Shown: positions 7,353 through 15,553, counted from the stretch's first letter. The stretch: 44,854 nucleotides of DNA from Oscillospiraceae bacterium (GCA_902787755.1 CADAHL010000028.1:1-44854), one strand, 5' to 3'. Made by a program: numbers and translations. The notes: generated from the sequence alone by a model not told the origin.

Positions 7353-7829
7353 TCAACCCGCGGCCCGGGCCAGATTGATGAAATAGGCGTTCATCTGGGC
7401 GAAGGTGATCAGGTCGCAGCGGACGGTGTAGCCCCGGACTCCCTCCGGGGTCTCCCAGCGCAGATTCACCAGGGTGTTGTCCACACGGATGAACCACAGG
7501 CGCTTCTCCCCCAGGATCAGCACGATGCTGCTCTTGTCCGGCTCCAGAGCTTTCCGATCCAACACCGCCGTGCCCTGATCCAGCAGGACCTTGTCGTAGT
7601 AGTCCAGGTCGAAGGCGCTCAGGGGCAGCCGGGTCTCGCCCCGGGCGATCTCCCGCCCCTGGGCGGGGCAGGTCAGGATGGCGTCATTGACCTCCAGGGC
7701 GAAGGCCCGATATTCGGTGCGCAGCGCCAGGGTGTACACGAAAAAGCCGATCAGCAGAAGCGCCGCGCCGACGGCCAGTGCCCCGCCCAGATAGAGCAGG
7801 ATGGTCTTCCGTTGGTAACTCTTGTACAT
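7353..7829 (-). CDS. hypothetical protein with one N-terminal membrane helix, 158 aa
   Basis: No family is recognised. Residues 10-35 form a hydrophobic helix after a basic N-terminus, so the rest is probably outside the cell. The ectodomain has alternating short strands and two charged segments, with no obvious enzyme motif. It lies 75 bp downstream of the zinc-ribbon/TPR gene on the same strand and may act with it. Confidence 0.7.
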   Translation of the reverse strand: MYKSYQRKTILLYLGGALAVGAALLLIGFFVYTLALRTEYRAFALEVNDAILTCPAQGREIARGETRLPLSAFDLDYYDKVLLDQGTAVLDRKALEPDKSSIVLILGEKRLWFIRVDNTLVNLRWETPEGVRGYTVRCDLITFAQMNAYFINLARAAG

Positions 7830-7904
7830 GGTCCTCCTCCCGGCCCGCAGACAATTCCATCTGTCCCCGCAGGGGACGCCTCAACTCTTCCCTTTTCTCT
7901 TTTC

Positions 7905-10004
7905 TCACCCCGGCCGGTATTCGCAGCTGCCCAGCACGTTGCCGGAGGAGTCATATTTCATAAAGATCAGGCTGCCGCCGTCGTTGATATACACGAAGTA
8001 GTGGTAGGGCCCATCGGAGAGCATGAAGCGGTTCTCTCCCTCCAGCTGGGGCAGCTCGCCCCGGAAGCCGGGACCCTCCTGGCCTTCCATCACCAGTACC
8101 GCCGTCTCGTCGACGATCTGGACCCGGGAGGCAAAGGCATAGCTGGCGTCGCTGCCGCCCAGGGACAAGGGGATCAGGGTGGGATCGCCCGTGCCGAAGA
8201 CCCAGCCCGAGCACCAGGGCAGCAGGCGCTCCAGCCGGGACTGCCAGGTGCTTCTGAGATTCCAGGTCCCCTCATAGGCCTCCAGCCAATCCAGGCCGGC
8301 CTGCAGCTCGCCCTCCTCCAGCAGCTGGAAGAAGGGGATCAGCTCCTCATCCACCGGGAGCTCCACCGGCTCCGGGCTCTCCTCGGGCACAGGCTCGGTC
8401 TGCTCCGCTTCCTCCGGCTCCGGCGCTTCCTCCGGCACTTCCTCCGGCTCCTCTGCGGGCGCCGCCGTATAGTGGGCCTGGCTCTTCTCCGCGCTGTCCT
8501 TATAGTCGCCCAGGGAGGCGAACAGCTCCCGCACCGCCGCGTCCAACGGCGTCAGGCTCCGATCCGGAACGTCCTCCAGGCGGATATCCACCAGATCCTC
8601 GCCGCAGGCCCGTCTCAGCTGTCCCAGGAACTGACTGGTCAGCTCCATGGCCAGCTCCCGGTTCAGAGAAAAGACGCTGGTCCCCTCCGGTTCCACGGAG
8701 AGCGAGGCGTAGATCTGTTCGGTCCGATAGCTGCCGATCAGGCTCAGCAGCCCGTCCGCCTTCCGGTAGACGCACTCCAGAGCCATGTCGGCGGCGTCCT
8801 CGTAGTCCCCGAGAGCCAGAAACTGCTGCCTGGCCTGGGAAAAGCTGCCGTTTTCCAGCAGTTCCAGGGCCCGGTCGTAGTCGCCCTGGAGCAGGTCCCG
8901 GCGGGCCTGCACCGCTCCTTCGGCACAGCGCTCGGCCAGGTCGGCACTGTCCAGATAATCCCCCAGGGCCAGGAAGCGCTCCCGGGCCGCGGGGAACAGC
9001 AGCATGGCCGCCGAGGTGTGCTCGTCCAGATCGCTGTAGGCCTTGCCGATCAGGGGCAGGGCAGAGGAGTCGTTTTCCAGCGCCTTATCCATCAGGGCCT
9101 TGGCCTGGAGATAGGGGATGTGCTTCTCCGCCATCTCCCGGCTGTCCCGGTAATTGCCCAGTACCGCAAAGCGGGCCAGGGCCTGCTCGTATCGGCCCTG
9201 CTCCAGCAGCTCGGTGGCCTCCCGGTAATCCCGCCGGTGCTGCAGCGCCCTTGGCACTGTCAGCAGCAGGGCCAGGACCAGCAGCGCCGCGGGGATCCCG
9301 ATGGCCAGGCGGCGGATCCGGCGCTTCTTCTCCTTCTCCGCGCTCTCCCGATCCCGCTCACGGCGGCTCTCGTCGTTCTCCCGGCGGTCGTTTTTCTCCC
9401 GGTGCAGGGACTTGACGTTGACGGTACGCAGGGCGCTCAGGCTCCGGCGGCAGCGATGGCAGCGGCTCTCGTCAATGTGGTTATAGGCCCCGCAGGTGCA
9501 CAGCCACAGCTCCCCGTCGGTCAGGGGGGCATAGCGGCAGTCGGCGCCGTACTGGATCCGATACTGCTCGGCCAGGTCCGGGTCCCCGTAGCTCTCCTCC
9601 AAGGTCCGGGGCTTTTTCAGACTGACCCAGGGCATGGCGCCCGGCCGCCAGGAGCCGCCGTCCAGAAAGCCCACCTCGGTGATCTCGGCCTTGAAGCTCC
9701 GGGTTTCAGGAAAAGGCAGGACGATGGCGCTGCTCTTGCCATATTCTTCATCCCGGCGGAGCATCAGATCCGAAAAGCGGTGGACCAGAGGCTCGCCCAG
9801 GTCCTGCCCCTCCTCGCTCCGCATGGTCACCGCCACCTGCACCGAACGCACGGTGCGGGAGCTGATGTTGCGAAACCGGATCTGGCACAGGAGCTTGCCC
9901 CGGTTGGTATCCTCCAGCAGGCTGCCCGAGGTCAGGATCAGCGGGGATCCGGCGGTGTACAGTCCCCAGTCCCGGCGAAATCGACTCTCATAGCGCTCAC
10001 GCAT
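7905..10004 (-). CDS. zinc-ribbon, single-pass membrane protein with TPR-like repeats, 699 aa
   Basis: Not recognised as a named family. An N-terminal all-beta domain (1-165) leads to a zinc ribbon (Cys169, 171, 182, 185: CxC-x10-CxxC). A highly charged KR/E stretch is followed by one transmembrane helix (233-252). Then come TPR-like units in which 'FxxLGDYxDS/DA' recurs at least five times (about 257-515), a Pro/Glu-rich linker of about 40 residues, and a C-terminal beta domain. The layout suggests a cytoplasmic zinc-ribbon sensor or adaptor with an extracellular repeat domain. ATG 10004 is chosen for its GGAG 9 nt upstream, its own promoter and the poor protein quality of the open frame before it. 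Confidence 0.75.
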   Translation of the reverse strand: MRERYESRFRRDWGLYTAGSPLILTSGSLLEDTNRGKLLCQIRFRNISSRTVRSVQVAVTMRSEEGQDLGEPLVHRFSDLMLRRDEEYGKSSAIVLPFPETRSFKAEITEVGFLDGGSWRPGAMPWVSLKKPRTLEESYGDPDLAEQYRIQYGADCRYAPLTDGELWLCTCGAYNHIDESRCHRCRRSLSALRTVNVKSLHREKNDRRENDESRRERDRESAEKEKKRRIRRLAIGIPAALLVLALLLTVPRALQHRRDYREATELLEQGRYEQALARFAVLGNYRDSREMAEKHIPYLQAKALMDKALENDSSALPLIGKAYSDLDEHTSAAMLLFPAARERFLALGDYLDSADLAERCAEGAVQARRDLLQGDYDRALELLENGSFSQARQQFLALGDYEDAADMALECVYRKADGLLSLIGSYRTEQIYASLSVEPEGTSVFSLNRELAMELTSQFLGQLRRACGEDLVDIRLEDVPDRSLTPLDAAVRELFASLGDYKDSAEKSQAHYTAAPAEEPEEVPEEAPEPEEAEQTEPVPEESPEPVELPVDEELIPFFQLLEEGELQAGLDWLEAYEGTWNLRSTWQSRLERLLPWCSGWVFGTGDPTLIPLSLGGSDASYAFASRVQIVDETAVLVMEGQEGPGFRGELPQLEGENRFMLSDGPYHYFVYINDGGSLIFMKYDSSGNVLGSCEYRPG

Positions 10005-10035
10005 GGCCCACAACTCCTTCGCTTCTTTTTTTCTT

Positions 10036-10064
10036 ATTATAAGCGAGCTTTCGGCCAAACACAA
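10036..10064 (-). promoter_or_regulatory. promoter for the zinc-ribbon/TPR gene
   Basis: On the minus strand TTGTGT (10059-10064), a 17-nt spacer and TATAAT (10036-10041) lie 32 bp upstream of ATG 10004. Confidence 0.7.
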
Positions 10065-10173
10065 CCGCAAATCCGAGATTTTCCAGCACCGGCAACGTCT
10101 TCTGTCTGTATATGTCTCAGAGCAGGATTTCGTTACAGAAAATCGGTTTTTCCGGCAAAACGGTTTTCCGCCC

Positions 10174-10202
10174 TTGCGGCTTTGGGCGCTTGGTGGTACA
10201 AT
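10174..10202 (+). promoter_or_regulatory. promoter for rpiB
   Basis: TTGCGG (10174-10179), a 17-nt spacer and TACAAT (10197-10202) lie 32 bp upstream of the rpiB ATG. Confidence 0.7.
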
Positions 10203-10233
10203 GAGTTGATAATTTCTGACAGGAGGCGGGATC

Positions 10234-10662
10234 ATGCTTGGAATCGGCAGTGATCACGGCGGCTTTCAGCTGAAGCAGGCCATCATGGCCCATCTGCGTC
10301 AGCGGGGCATCGAATACAAGGACTTCGGCACCTACACGGAGGCAAGCTGCGACTATCCGGAATACGGCCGGGCGGTGGCCCTGGCGGTGGCCGCCGGGGA
10401 ATGTGACCGGGGGATCCTGATCTGCGGCACCGGCATCGGCATCTCCATCACGGCCAACAAGGTCCCCGGCATCCGGGCGGCCCTGTGCTCCGACTGCTTT
10501 TCCGCCGAGGCCACCCGCCTGCACAACGACGCCAATATTCTGGCCCTGGGCGGCCGGGTGGTAGGCGAGGGCCTGGCGCTGAAGATCGTGGACACGTTTT
10601 TGGATACTCCCTTCTCCGGGGAGGAGCGCCATGCCCGGCGCATCGCGAAGATTGAGGGATAG
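10234..10662 (+). CDS. rpiB: ribose-5-phosphate isomerase B
   Basis: This 142-aa protein has all RpiB/LacAB landmarks: IGSDHGGFQLK at the start, DFGTYTEASCDYPEY, the phosphate-binding CGTGIGISITANK loop and RLHNDANILALGGR. It interconverts ribulose-5-phosphate and ribose-5-phosphate in the pentose phosphate pathway. The start has AGGAGG 8 nt upstream. It is followed 9 bp later by a DUF4015-like gene, so the two form an operon. Confidence 0.95.
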   Translation: MLGIGSDHGGFQLKQAIMAHLRQRGIEYKDFGTYTEASCDYPEYGRAVALAVAAGECDRGILICGTGIGISITANKVPGIRAALCSDCFSAEATRLHNDANILALGGRVVGEGLALKIVDTFLDTPFSGEERHARRIAKIEG

Positions 10663-10671
10663 GAGCAGACT

Positions 10672-11838
10672 TTGGCAAGATATACAGAATTTTATCGGGG
10701 ACGGAGAAAGCGGCGCAACTACGCCTTCATCCCCTTTGTGATCGCCCTGGCGCTTGTGGCGGTCGTCGTAGTGCTGTTCTACGGCATGCAGAAATACGCC
10801 GTCATCACCAAGGACGGCGTGGACGTGGTTCTGCCCGGCATGGAGCGGGAAGAGACCGTTCTGGGCGGACCGGACGGCGAACTGCCCGTATTCGACGAGG
10901 TGCCCGTCACCCTGGTGATCGAGAACCCGGATTATTCCGGGGTCAAGGCCGTGGCCGGTAAGGATGTGGAGCCCCTGCGGGCCATCTTCATCGCCTCGGA
11001 GGATCTGAACTCGGACAATCTGTTCAGCCGGGCGGCCCAGCTCAACAGCGGCAACGCCCTGGTGCTGGAGATGAAGCCCCGGTCCGGCTATCTGAAATGG
11101 ACCTCCAACGCCAAGCTGGCGGTGGACTACGGTCTGACGGAGCAGAACGAACTGGCCGACAACTGGAAGGCCATGATCCTGGGCCTGCAGCAGTACGCCG
11201 GGGAGCAGGAGAAGGAGATCCGGCTGGTGGCCCAGATCAGCTGCTGCGTGGACAGCGCGCTGGCCACCCGCAGCGCGGATTTCGCTCTGCGCAATGCCGC
11301 CGGCTTTGACATCATCGACGACACCGGCTACTGGCTGGACCCCTACAACACCCAGCTGCGCAGCTACATCGTAGAGCTGGTCCGGGAGCTGTACGACCTG
11401 GGCTTTGACGAGGTGGTGCTGGCGGACGTGGCCCACCCGGTGGTGGAGACCCCGGAGGGCCAGGATCCCATGCAGTTTATGTACTCCAAGGAGATGTCCA
11501 CCGTACCCACGCCGGAGAACGCGGTGTGTGGCTTTGCCCTGTATGTGGCCAACGAGCTCTCCGACCGCACCGGCGGTCTGGGCATCTACACCGGCACCCG
11601 CCGGTCCCTGGTGGGCCTGGACGAGGGTACCGGCCAGAACGCGCCGCTGTTTCTCAAGGTCTATGACCGGGTCTGGTTCCGCACCGACCGCTACGAGTAC
11701 ACCTTCAACTACCAGGATATCGAGAAGCACGTGTCCATCGGCAGCGCCAACGACCGCTTTATGCCCGTGGTCATCAACTATCTGCCGGACAACAGCTCCT
11801 GGGTCTATATTGAGGATCTGGAGGCCCTGAACGGCTGA
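10672..11838 (+). CDS. membrane-anchored putative glycoside hydrolase (DUF4015-like)
   Basis: This 388-aa protein has a basic N-terminus and one membrane helix (about 19-40), which places the rest outside. The body matches the TIM-barrel layout of DUF4015 'putative glycoside hydrolases': strand-like stretches NALVLEMKPRSGYLKW, RLVAQISCCVDSALA, FDEVVLADVAHPV and AVCGFALYVANEL. The polymer it might act on is unknown. The start is TTG 10672, 6 nt after GGAG; the first ATG would remove the membrane helix. It is cotranscribed with rpiB and followed by a strong terminator. Confidence 0.7.
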   Translation: MARYTEFYRGRRKRRNYAFIPFVIALALVAVVVVLFYGMQKYAVITKDGVDVVLPGMEREETVLGGPDGELPVFDEVPVTLVIENPDYSGVKAVAGKDVEPLRAIFIASEDLNSDNLFSRAAQLNSGNALVLEMKPRSGYLKWTSNAKLAVDYGLTEQNELADNWKAMILGLQQYAGEQEKEIRLVAQISCCVDSALATRSADFALRNAAGFDIIDDTGYWLDPYNTQLRSYIVELVRELYDLGFDEVVLADVAHPVVETPEGQDPMQFMYSKEMSTVPTPENAVCGFALYVANELSDRTGGLGIYTGTRRSLVGLDEGTGQNAPLFLKVYDRVWFRTDRYEYTFNYQDIEKHVSIGSANDRFMPVVINYLPDNSSWVYIEDLEALNG

Positions 11839-11863
11839 GCCGTTTCCGCTCTCCCATCCGCAT

Positions 11864-11897
11864 AAAAAAGGCTGTGACGCGTTGTCACAGCCTTTTT
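11864..11897. terminator. bidirectional terminator
   Basis: AAAAAAGGCTGTGAC (from 11864) pairs with GTCACAGCCTTTTT (11884-11897) around a 5-nt loop. T runs lie on both strands, so it can end the DUF4015-like gene and the convergent RiPP precursor gene. Confidence 0.92.
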
Positions 11898-11918
11898 CGT
11901 TTGGAAATGGTGAAGGAA

Positions 11919-12242
11919 TCACCAGCGGCGGAAGTACCTCTTGATCTTAGCCCAGTCGTAGGTAACCGTCTTGGTGACAGTGGTGACCGTAGTGACGACG
12001 GTGGTGACCGTGGTGGTCACAGTCGTGGCGCCGCCGGCCACAAAGTCCAGATCGTCCTCGTCCAGCTCATCGCTGTTGTTGAGGGAAGAGGAGAGGCCGT
12101 TGCTGATGGAATGGATCTCGTCGAGGGACAGATCGACACCCTTGGCGGCAAACAGAGCCTGAACCTGCTCGGGCTCCTCGCAGGCCAGCATTTTTTCCAC
12201 AAAACCCTTTTCCTCTATAATGCTTTTAATCTTTTCGTCCAT
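11919..12242 (-). CDS. Nif11-like leader RiPP precursor with Thr/Val-rich core
   Basis: A 107-aa peptide. Residues 1-71 look like a Nif11-type leader: helical FVEKMLACEEPEQVQALF, AAKGVDLSLDEI, an acidic stretch and a double-glycine end (DEDDLDFVAGG). Cleavage after Gly71 would release a 36-residue core holding 14 Thr and 7 Val in a TTVTTTVTTVV-type array, then YDWAKIKRYFRRW, a cationic aromatic tail. The core has no Cys or Ser. Thr codons vary (ACC, ACG, ACT), so the array is kept at protein level and is not a fresh DNA repeat. AAGGAG lies 8 nt before ATG 12242. The gene stands alone between terminators; no modifying enzyme or peptidase-transporter is in the window. Its function is unknown; a bacteriocin or signal is the family expectation. 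Confidence 0.8.
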   Translation of the reverse strand: MDEKIKSIIEEKGFVEKMLACEEPEQVQALFAAKGVDLSLDEIHSISNGLSSSLNNSDELDEDDLDFVAGGATTVTTTVTTVVTTVTTVTKTVTYDWAKIKRYFRRW

Positions 12243-12389
12243 GGTCTGAGCTCCTTTTCAGATGATTTTGGAAGAGGCATATTGCCTTCTGCTCTTGTAT
12301 AACCGGAAGCGCAGCTATCGTTACAGATATTTTCCGATCCATCCTCCGGAATTGATCAGACCCTGAACCAGATCGCCTTACACGGCCAC

Positions 12390-12420
12390 AGCGCCGGGAG
12401 GATCGGTTCCTCCCGGCGCT
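12390..12420 (-). terminator. GC-rich hairpin after metQ
   Basis: A perfect 13-bp stem (12390-12402 with 12408-12420) with a 5-nt loop lies 36 bp beyond the metQ stop. There is no T run on the minus strand, so it may be a weak terminator or 3' stabiliser. On the plus strand it is followed by T-rich sequence. Confidence 0.6.
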
Positions 12421-12455
12421 GCGCTTTGTTGTTCTTATTGATTGGCGCTTTCTTC

Positions 12456-13280
12456 TCAGAAGATGGGGACCACGGCGCCGTTGTAGGTGCTGTTGATGTA
12501 ATCGCGGACCGCGTCGGACTGGAGAGCCTTCAGCAGGGCCTGGACCGCCTCGCTGTTCTCGTTGCCGGCCTTCACGCCCAGAAGATTGGCGTAGGTCTGG
12601 GCGGCGTCGCCGGAGGCGTCCTCGATGGCCAGGGCGTCGGTCCCGGCGTTCAGGCCGGCGGCCAGGGCGAAGTTGCCGTTAATGACCGCCAGGTCCACAT
12701 CCTGCAGGGAGCGGGCCAGCTGGGCGGCGTCCAGCTCGGTGATGACCAGGTTCTTGGGGTTCTCGGCAATGTCGAAGATGGTGGCGTTGGAGGAGGCGTT
12801 CACGCCCTCCTTCAGGGTGATCAGGCCCTCCTGCTGCAGCAGGAGCAGGGCCCGGGTCTCGTTGGAGCCGTCGTTGGGGATGATGAGCTCGGCGCCGTCG
12901 GCCAGAGCGTCCAGAGAGGCGGTCTTGCCGGCGTAGATGCCGAAGGGCTCATAGTGAATGAGGCCCACGGAGACGATGTTGGTGCCGTTCTCGGCGTTGA
13001 AGCTGTTCAGATAGGGGGTGTGCTGGAAGTAGTTGGCGTCCAGCTCGCCGCTGTCCACCACCAGGTTGGGCTGCACGTAGTCGTCATACTCCACGATCTC
13101 CAGCTCGTAGCCCTCGGCGGCCAGAATGTCCTTGGCGACGGCCAGGATCTCGGCATGAGGCGTGGGGGAGGCGGCGACGCGGATCTTGCCCTTGGAAGCA
13201 GTGCTGTTGGTGCTGCCGCAGCCGGCCAGCAGAGCGACCACCAGAACGATGGCCAGGACGAGAGCGAGTTTCTTTTTCAT
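12456..13280 (-). CDS. metQ: methionine ABC transporter substrate-binding lipoprotein
   Basis: This 274-aa NlpA/MetQ-family lipoprotein has a signal peptide with lipobox LLAGC (Cys21). The body carries RVAASPTPHAEIL, DANYFQHTPYLNSF and IIPNDGSNETRALLLL, all typical of MetQ. It captures methionine (possibly D-methionine) outside the cell and delivers it to MetNI. It is the last gene of metN-metI-metQ, 74 bp after metI, with a good AAAGGAG box. Confidence 0.93.
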   Translation of the reverse strand: MKKKLALVLAIVLVVALLAGCGSTNSTASKGKIRVAASPTPHAEILAVAKDILAAEGYELEIVEYDDYVQPNLVVDSGELDANYFQHTPYLNSFNAENGTNIVSVGLIHYEPFGIYAGKTASLDALADGAELIIPNDGSNETRALLLLQQEGLITLKEGVNASSNATIFDIAENPKNLVITELDAAQLARSLQDVDLAVINGNFALAAGLNAGTDALAIEDASGDAAQTYANLLGVKAGNENSEAVQALLKALQSDAVRDYINSTYNGAVVPIF

Positions 13281-13354
13281 TTTGTTTTCTCCTTTTCCTT
13301 ATAGTTCAGGGGTGGAAGGTCCCTGTCTTTATCGCCCGGAGGCGCTAAATACGA

Positions 13355-14044
13355 TCAGCGGATACGCTTGTCGGATTTCTTCACCAGCACGTTGCCCACG
13401 CCCTGGAAGATCTGCACCAGGATCACCAGCAGGATCACCGCGAAGTACATGACCAGGGGCTGGTAGCGGTTGTAGCCGTAGTTGACGGCGATGCGGCCCA
13501 GGCCGCCGCCGCCCACCGCGCCGGACATGGCGCCATAGCCGAAGATGGTGATGAGGGCCACCATGAAGTTGGAGATCAGGGCGGGCCGGGCCTCGGGGAT
13601 CAGCACCTTGAGGATGATCTGCCAGGTGCCGGCGCCCATGGACTGGGCCGCCTCCACCACGCCGCCGTCCACCTCCCGGATGGAGGTCTCCACCAGCCGG
13701 GCCACAAAGGGGAAGGCCGCAATGACCAGAGGGGCGATGATGGCCTTGGTGCCTACGGTGGTGCCCACCAGCAGTCTGGACAGGGGCAGCACCACGATCA
13801 GCAGGATCAGGAAGGGCACCGAACGGAGAATGTTGATAACGAAGTTCAGCAGCTTCATCAGCCAGCCGGGCAGGGGGTGGATCCCCTTCTCCTCCCCGGT
13901 CACCAGCACCACGCCCAGAGGCAGCCCGATGACAAAGGCCAGGATCGTGGGCACGAAGGTCATCAGCAGGGTCTCCCCGATGGCCTTCCACAGCCCGTTC
14001 TGAATGATATTACGCAGCAGCTCCCATTCCGATTCACTGAACAT
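13355..14044 (-). CDS. metI: methionine ABC transporter permease
   Basis: This 229-aa polytopic protein has about five membrane helices and the permease EAA-type loop (VEAAQSMGAGTWQIILKVLI). It forms the membrane channel of MetNIQ. Its ATG lies inside the end of metN (11-bp overlap) with AGGAGG 9 nt upstream, so translation is probably coupled. Confidence 0.93.
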   Translation of the reverse strand: MFSESEWELLRNIIQNGLWKAIGETLLMTFVPTILAFVIGLPLGVVLVTGEEKGIHPLPGWLMKLLNFVINILRSVPFLILLIVVLPLSRLLVGTTVGTKAIIAPLVIAAFPFVARLVETSIREVDGGVVEAAQSMGAGTWQIILKVLIPEARPALISNFMVALITIFGYGAMSGAVGGGGLGRIAVNYGYNRYQPLVMYFAVILLVILVQIFQGVGNVLVKKSDKRIR

Positions 14045-15038
14045 ACTCGGTCACCTCCTCGGCGGTCACGCCCTTGAGCTCCCGCAGATACAGAAGCGCT
14101 CTGGCTGCCTCCGTTTCGTCCAGGGGCAGGCCCAGGACCATATTGCCAAAGGTCCGGTCGCCGATGGAACGGGTATCGGCGGAGAGAATATTCAGCAGGA
14201 TCCCCTGCTCCCGGGCAAGTCTTGCCACGATGGGCTCTCCGGCGGAGGCCCCGTTGAACACCAGACGCACCAGCCGGTTCTCCGGCAGGACGTGGATCTT
14301 CTCCCCGTCCGGCAGCACCAGGCGCCGCCCTGCGTCGGATTTGGGATTGGAGAAGACCTGGGCGGTGGGCCCCTCTTCCTGGACCTGGCCGTGGTCCAGA
14401 ATGGCCACCCGGGTGCAGATCTGCTCCACCACCCGCATCTCGTGGGTGATGACCACCACCGTGACCCCCAGCTTCCGGTTCAGCTCCTTGAGCAGCTGCA
14501 GGATGGACTGGGTGGTTTTGGGGTCCAGGGCGGAGGTGGCCTCGTCGCAGAGCAGGACCTTGGGATCGCTGGCCAGGGCCCGGGCGATGGCGATGCGCTG
14601 CTTCTGTCCGCCGGAGAGCTGGATGGGATAGGCCTCAGCCTTGTCCGGCAGCTCCACCAGCTCCAGCAGCTCTCTGGCCCGCTTCCGGGCCTCGGCCTTT
14701 TTCACGCCGCTGAGCTCCAGGGGGAAGCAAATGTTGTCCAGGGCGGTGCGCTGCATCAGAAGGTTGAAGCCCTGGAAAATCATACTGATGCTTTTTCTCG
14801 CCTGCCGAAGCTGGCGGGGACTCATGGCGGTCAGATCCTGACCGTCCACGATCACCTGTCCGGCGCTGGGTCTCTCCAGAAGGTTGATGCAGCGGACCAG
14901 CGTGCTCTTTCCGGCGCCGGACAGGCCGATCACGCCGTAGATCTCACCGTCGGGGATGGTCAGATTCACATCCGCCAGCGCCGCGACCTGGTTTTCGCCG
15001 GAGGAGAAGGTCTTGCTCAGATTCCGGATTTCGATCAT
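14034..15038 (-). CDS. metN: methionine ABC transporter ATP-binding protein
   Basis: This 334-aa ATPase has Walker A GLSGAGKST (38-46), signature LSGGQKQR (141-148), Walker B VLLCDEATSALD (161-172) and a switch His in VVVITHEM. The C-terminal ~75 residues form the NIL regulatory domain that senses methionine in MetN proteins (RLVFNGASAGEPIVARLA). It is the first gene of the met operon behind the T-box leader, with GGAG 9 nt before ATG 15038. Confidence 0.95.
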   Translation of the reverse strand: MIEIRNLSKTFSSGENQVAALADVNLTIPDGEIYGVIGLSGAGKSTLVRCINLLERPSAGQVIVDGQDLTAMSPRQLRQARKSISMIFQGFNLLMQRTALDNICFPLELSGVKKAEARKRARELLELVELPDKAEAYPIQLSGGQKQRIAIARALASDPKVLLCDEATSALDPKTTQSILQLLKELNRKLGVTVVVITHEMRVVEQICTRVAILDHGQVQEEGPTAQVFSNPKSDAGRRLVLPDGEKIHVLPENRLVRLVFNGASAGEPIVARLAREQGILLNILSADTRSIGDRTFGNMVLGLPLDETEAARALLYLRELKGVTAEEVTEYVQ

Positions 15039-15059
15039 TCTTGTTTACTCCAACAATCT

Positions 15060-15276
15060 TTCTGAAAATATCTGTCGGGGGAGTTCAGAGGGGATCTCCC
15101 CTCTGATTTTTCGCCTCGCAAGGCGAAAAAAGTATCAAATCCGTTTTTTCCGGGGGCGTGTACCTCGGAAAAAACTCTTCTCGCGGAGTGAGTGTGCGAA
15201 CGATCCCCCGCGAGTGAGTGCGCGAACGGAGTGCTTTCTTATTTACTTTTTAGCCCCGCCAGGGGGTAAAAAGTCC
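15060..15276 (-). repeat. hairpin-rich leader between the T-box terminator and metN
   Basis: This stretch has no gene but holds at least four inverted repeats: CAGAGGGG..CCCCTCTG (15087-15106), a TTTTTCGCCT..AGGCGAAAAA stem (about 15108-15130), a TTTTTTCC..GGAAAAAA stem (about 15143-15173) and a TTTTTAGCCCC..GGGGGTAAAAA stem (about 15247-15272). It also has a direct repeat of GAGTGAGTGYGCGAACG (about 15186 and 15213). These lie in the transcribed leader, so they could fold, attenuate or simply be decayed intergenic repeats. Confidence 0.7.
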
Positions 15277-15548
15277 AAAAAAACCGCCCTTACAACTTGT
15301 AAGGACGGGAGAAACCTCTCGTGGTACCACCTTGCTTCGCGGCCGGAGCCGCCTCAGAAGCGTACTGACATACGCATCGTCTGTAACGGGACTTCCCGTC
15401 GGACTCTTGCGTTCCCGCTCGAACCCGCAGCTCCAAGACCATGTTCGCCCGCCCTCCGCCTGTCCCTTTTCAGCTGCCGGGACTCTCTGTTGAGGTTTCC
15501 GTCGGGGTACTCTTCTCTTCTTCGCCTTTGCTTTTACCTATTGAATTG
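15277..15548 (-). promoter_or_regulatory. T-box riboswitch controlling metNIQ (probably methionine-specific)
   Basis: The minus strand carries the T-box core AAGGTGGTACCACG and then a terminator (stem 15284-15307, T run 15277-15283) that overlaps it, as expected for tRNA-controlled antitermination. The Stem I part contains AAGAGAAGAGTA (AG-bulge-like) and, in the expected place, GAACATGGTCTTGGAGC. The ATG there (15440-15442) would be a methionine specifier codon, which agrees with the met transporter downstream. The specifier assignment is inferred from position, not a computed fold. Confidence 0.88.
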
Positions 15549-15553
15549 TCTGC

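Noticed and set aside
7320-10253. 977-codon plus-strand frame opposite the zinc-ribbon/TPR gene
   Set aside because: The minus-strand gene has a promoter, RBS and structured domains. The plus-strand product is Gln/Gly/Pro/Leu-rich without recognisable domains and would cross a strong terminator.
10117-11922. 601-codon minus-strand frame opposite rpiB and the DUF4015-like gene
   Set aside because: Antisense to a certain gene (rpiB) with no RBS; the product is Gly/His/Val-rich and not protein-like.
11970-12040. Possible DNA microsatellite instead of a coding repeat in the RiPP core
   Set aside because: Synonymous codons vary from unit to unit, so the similarity is at protein level, not a recent DNA expansion.
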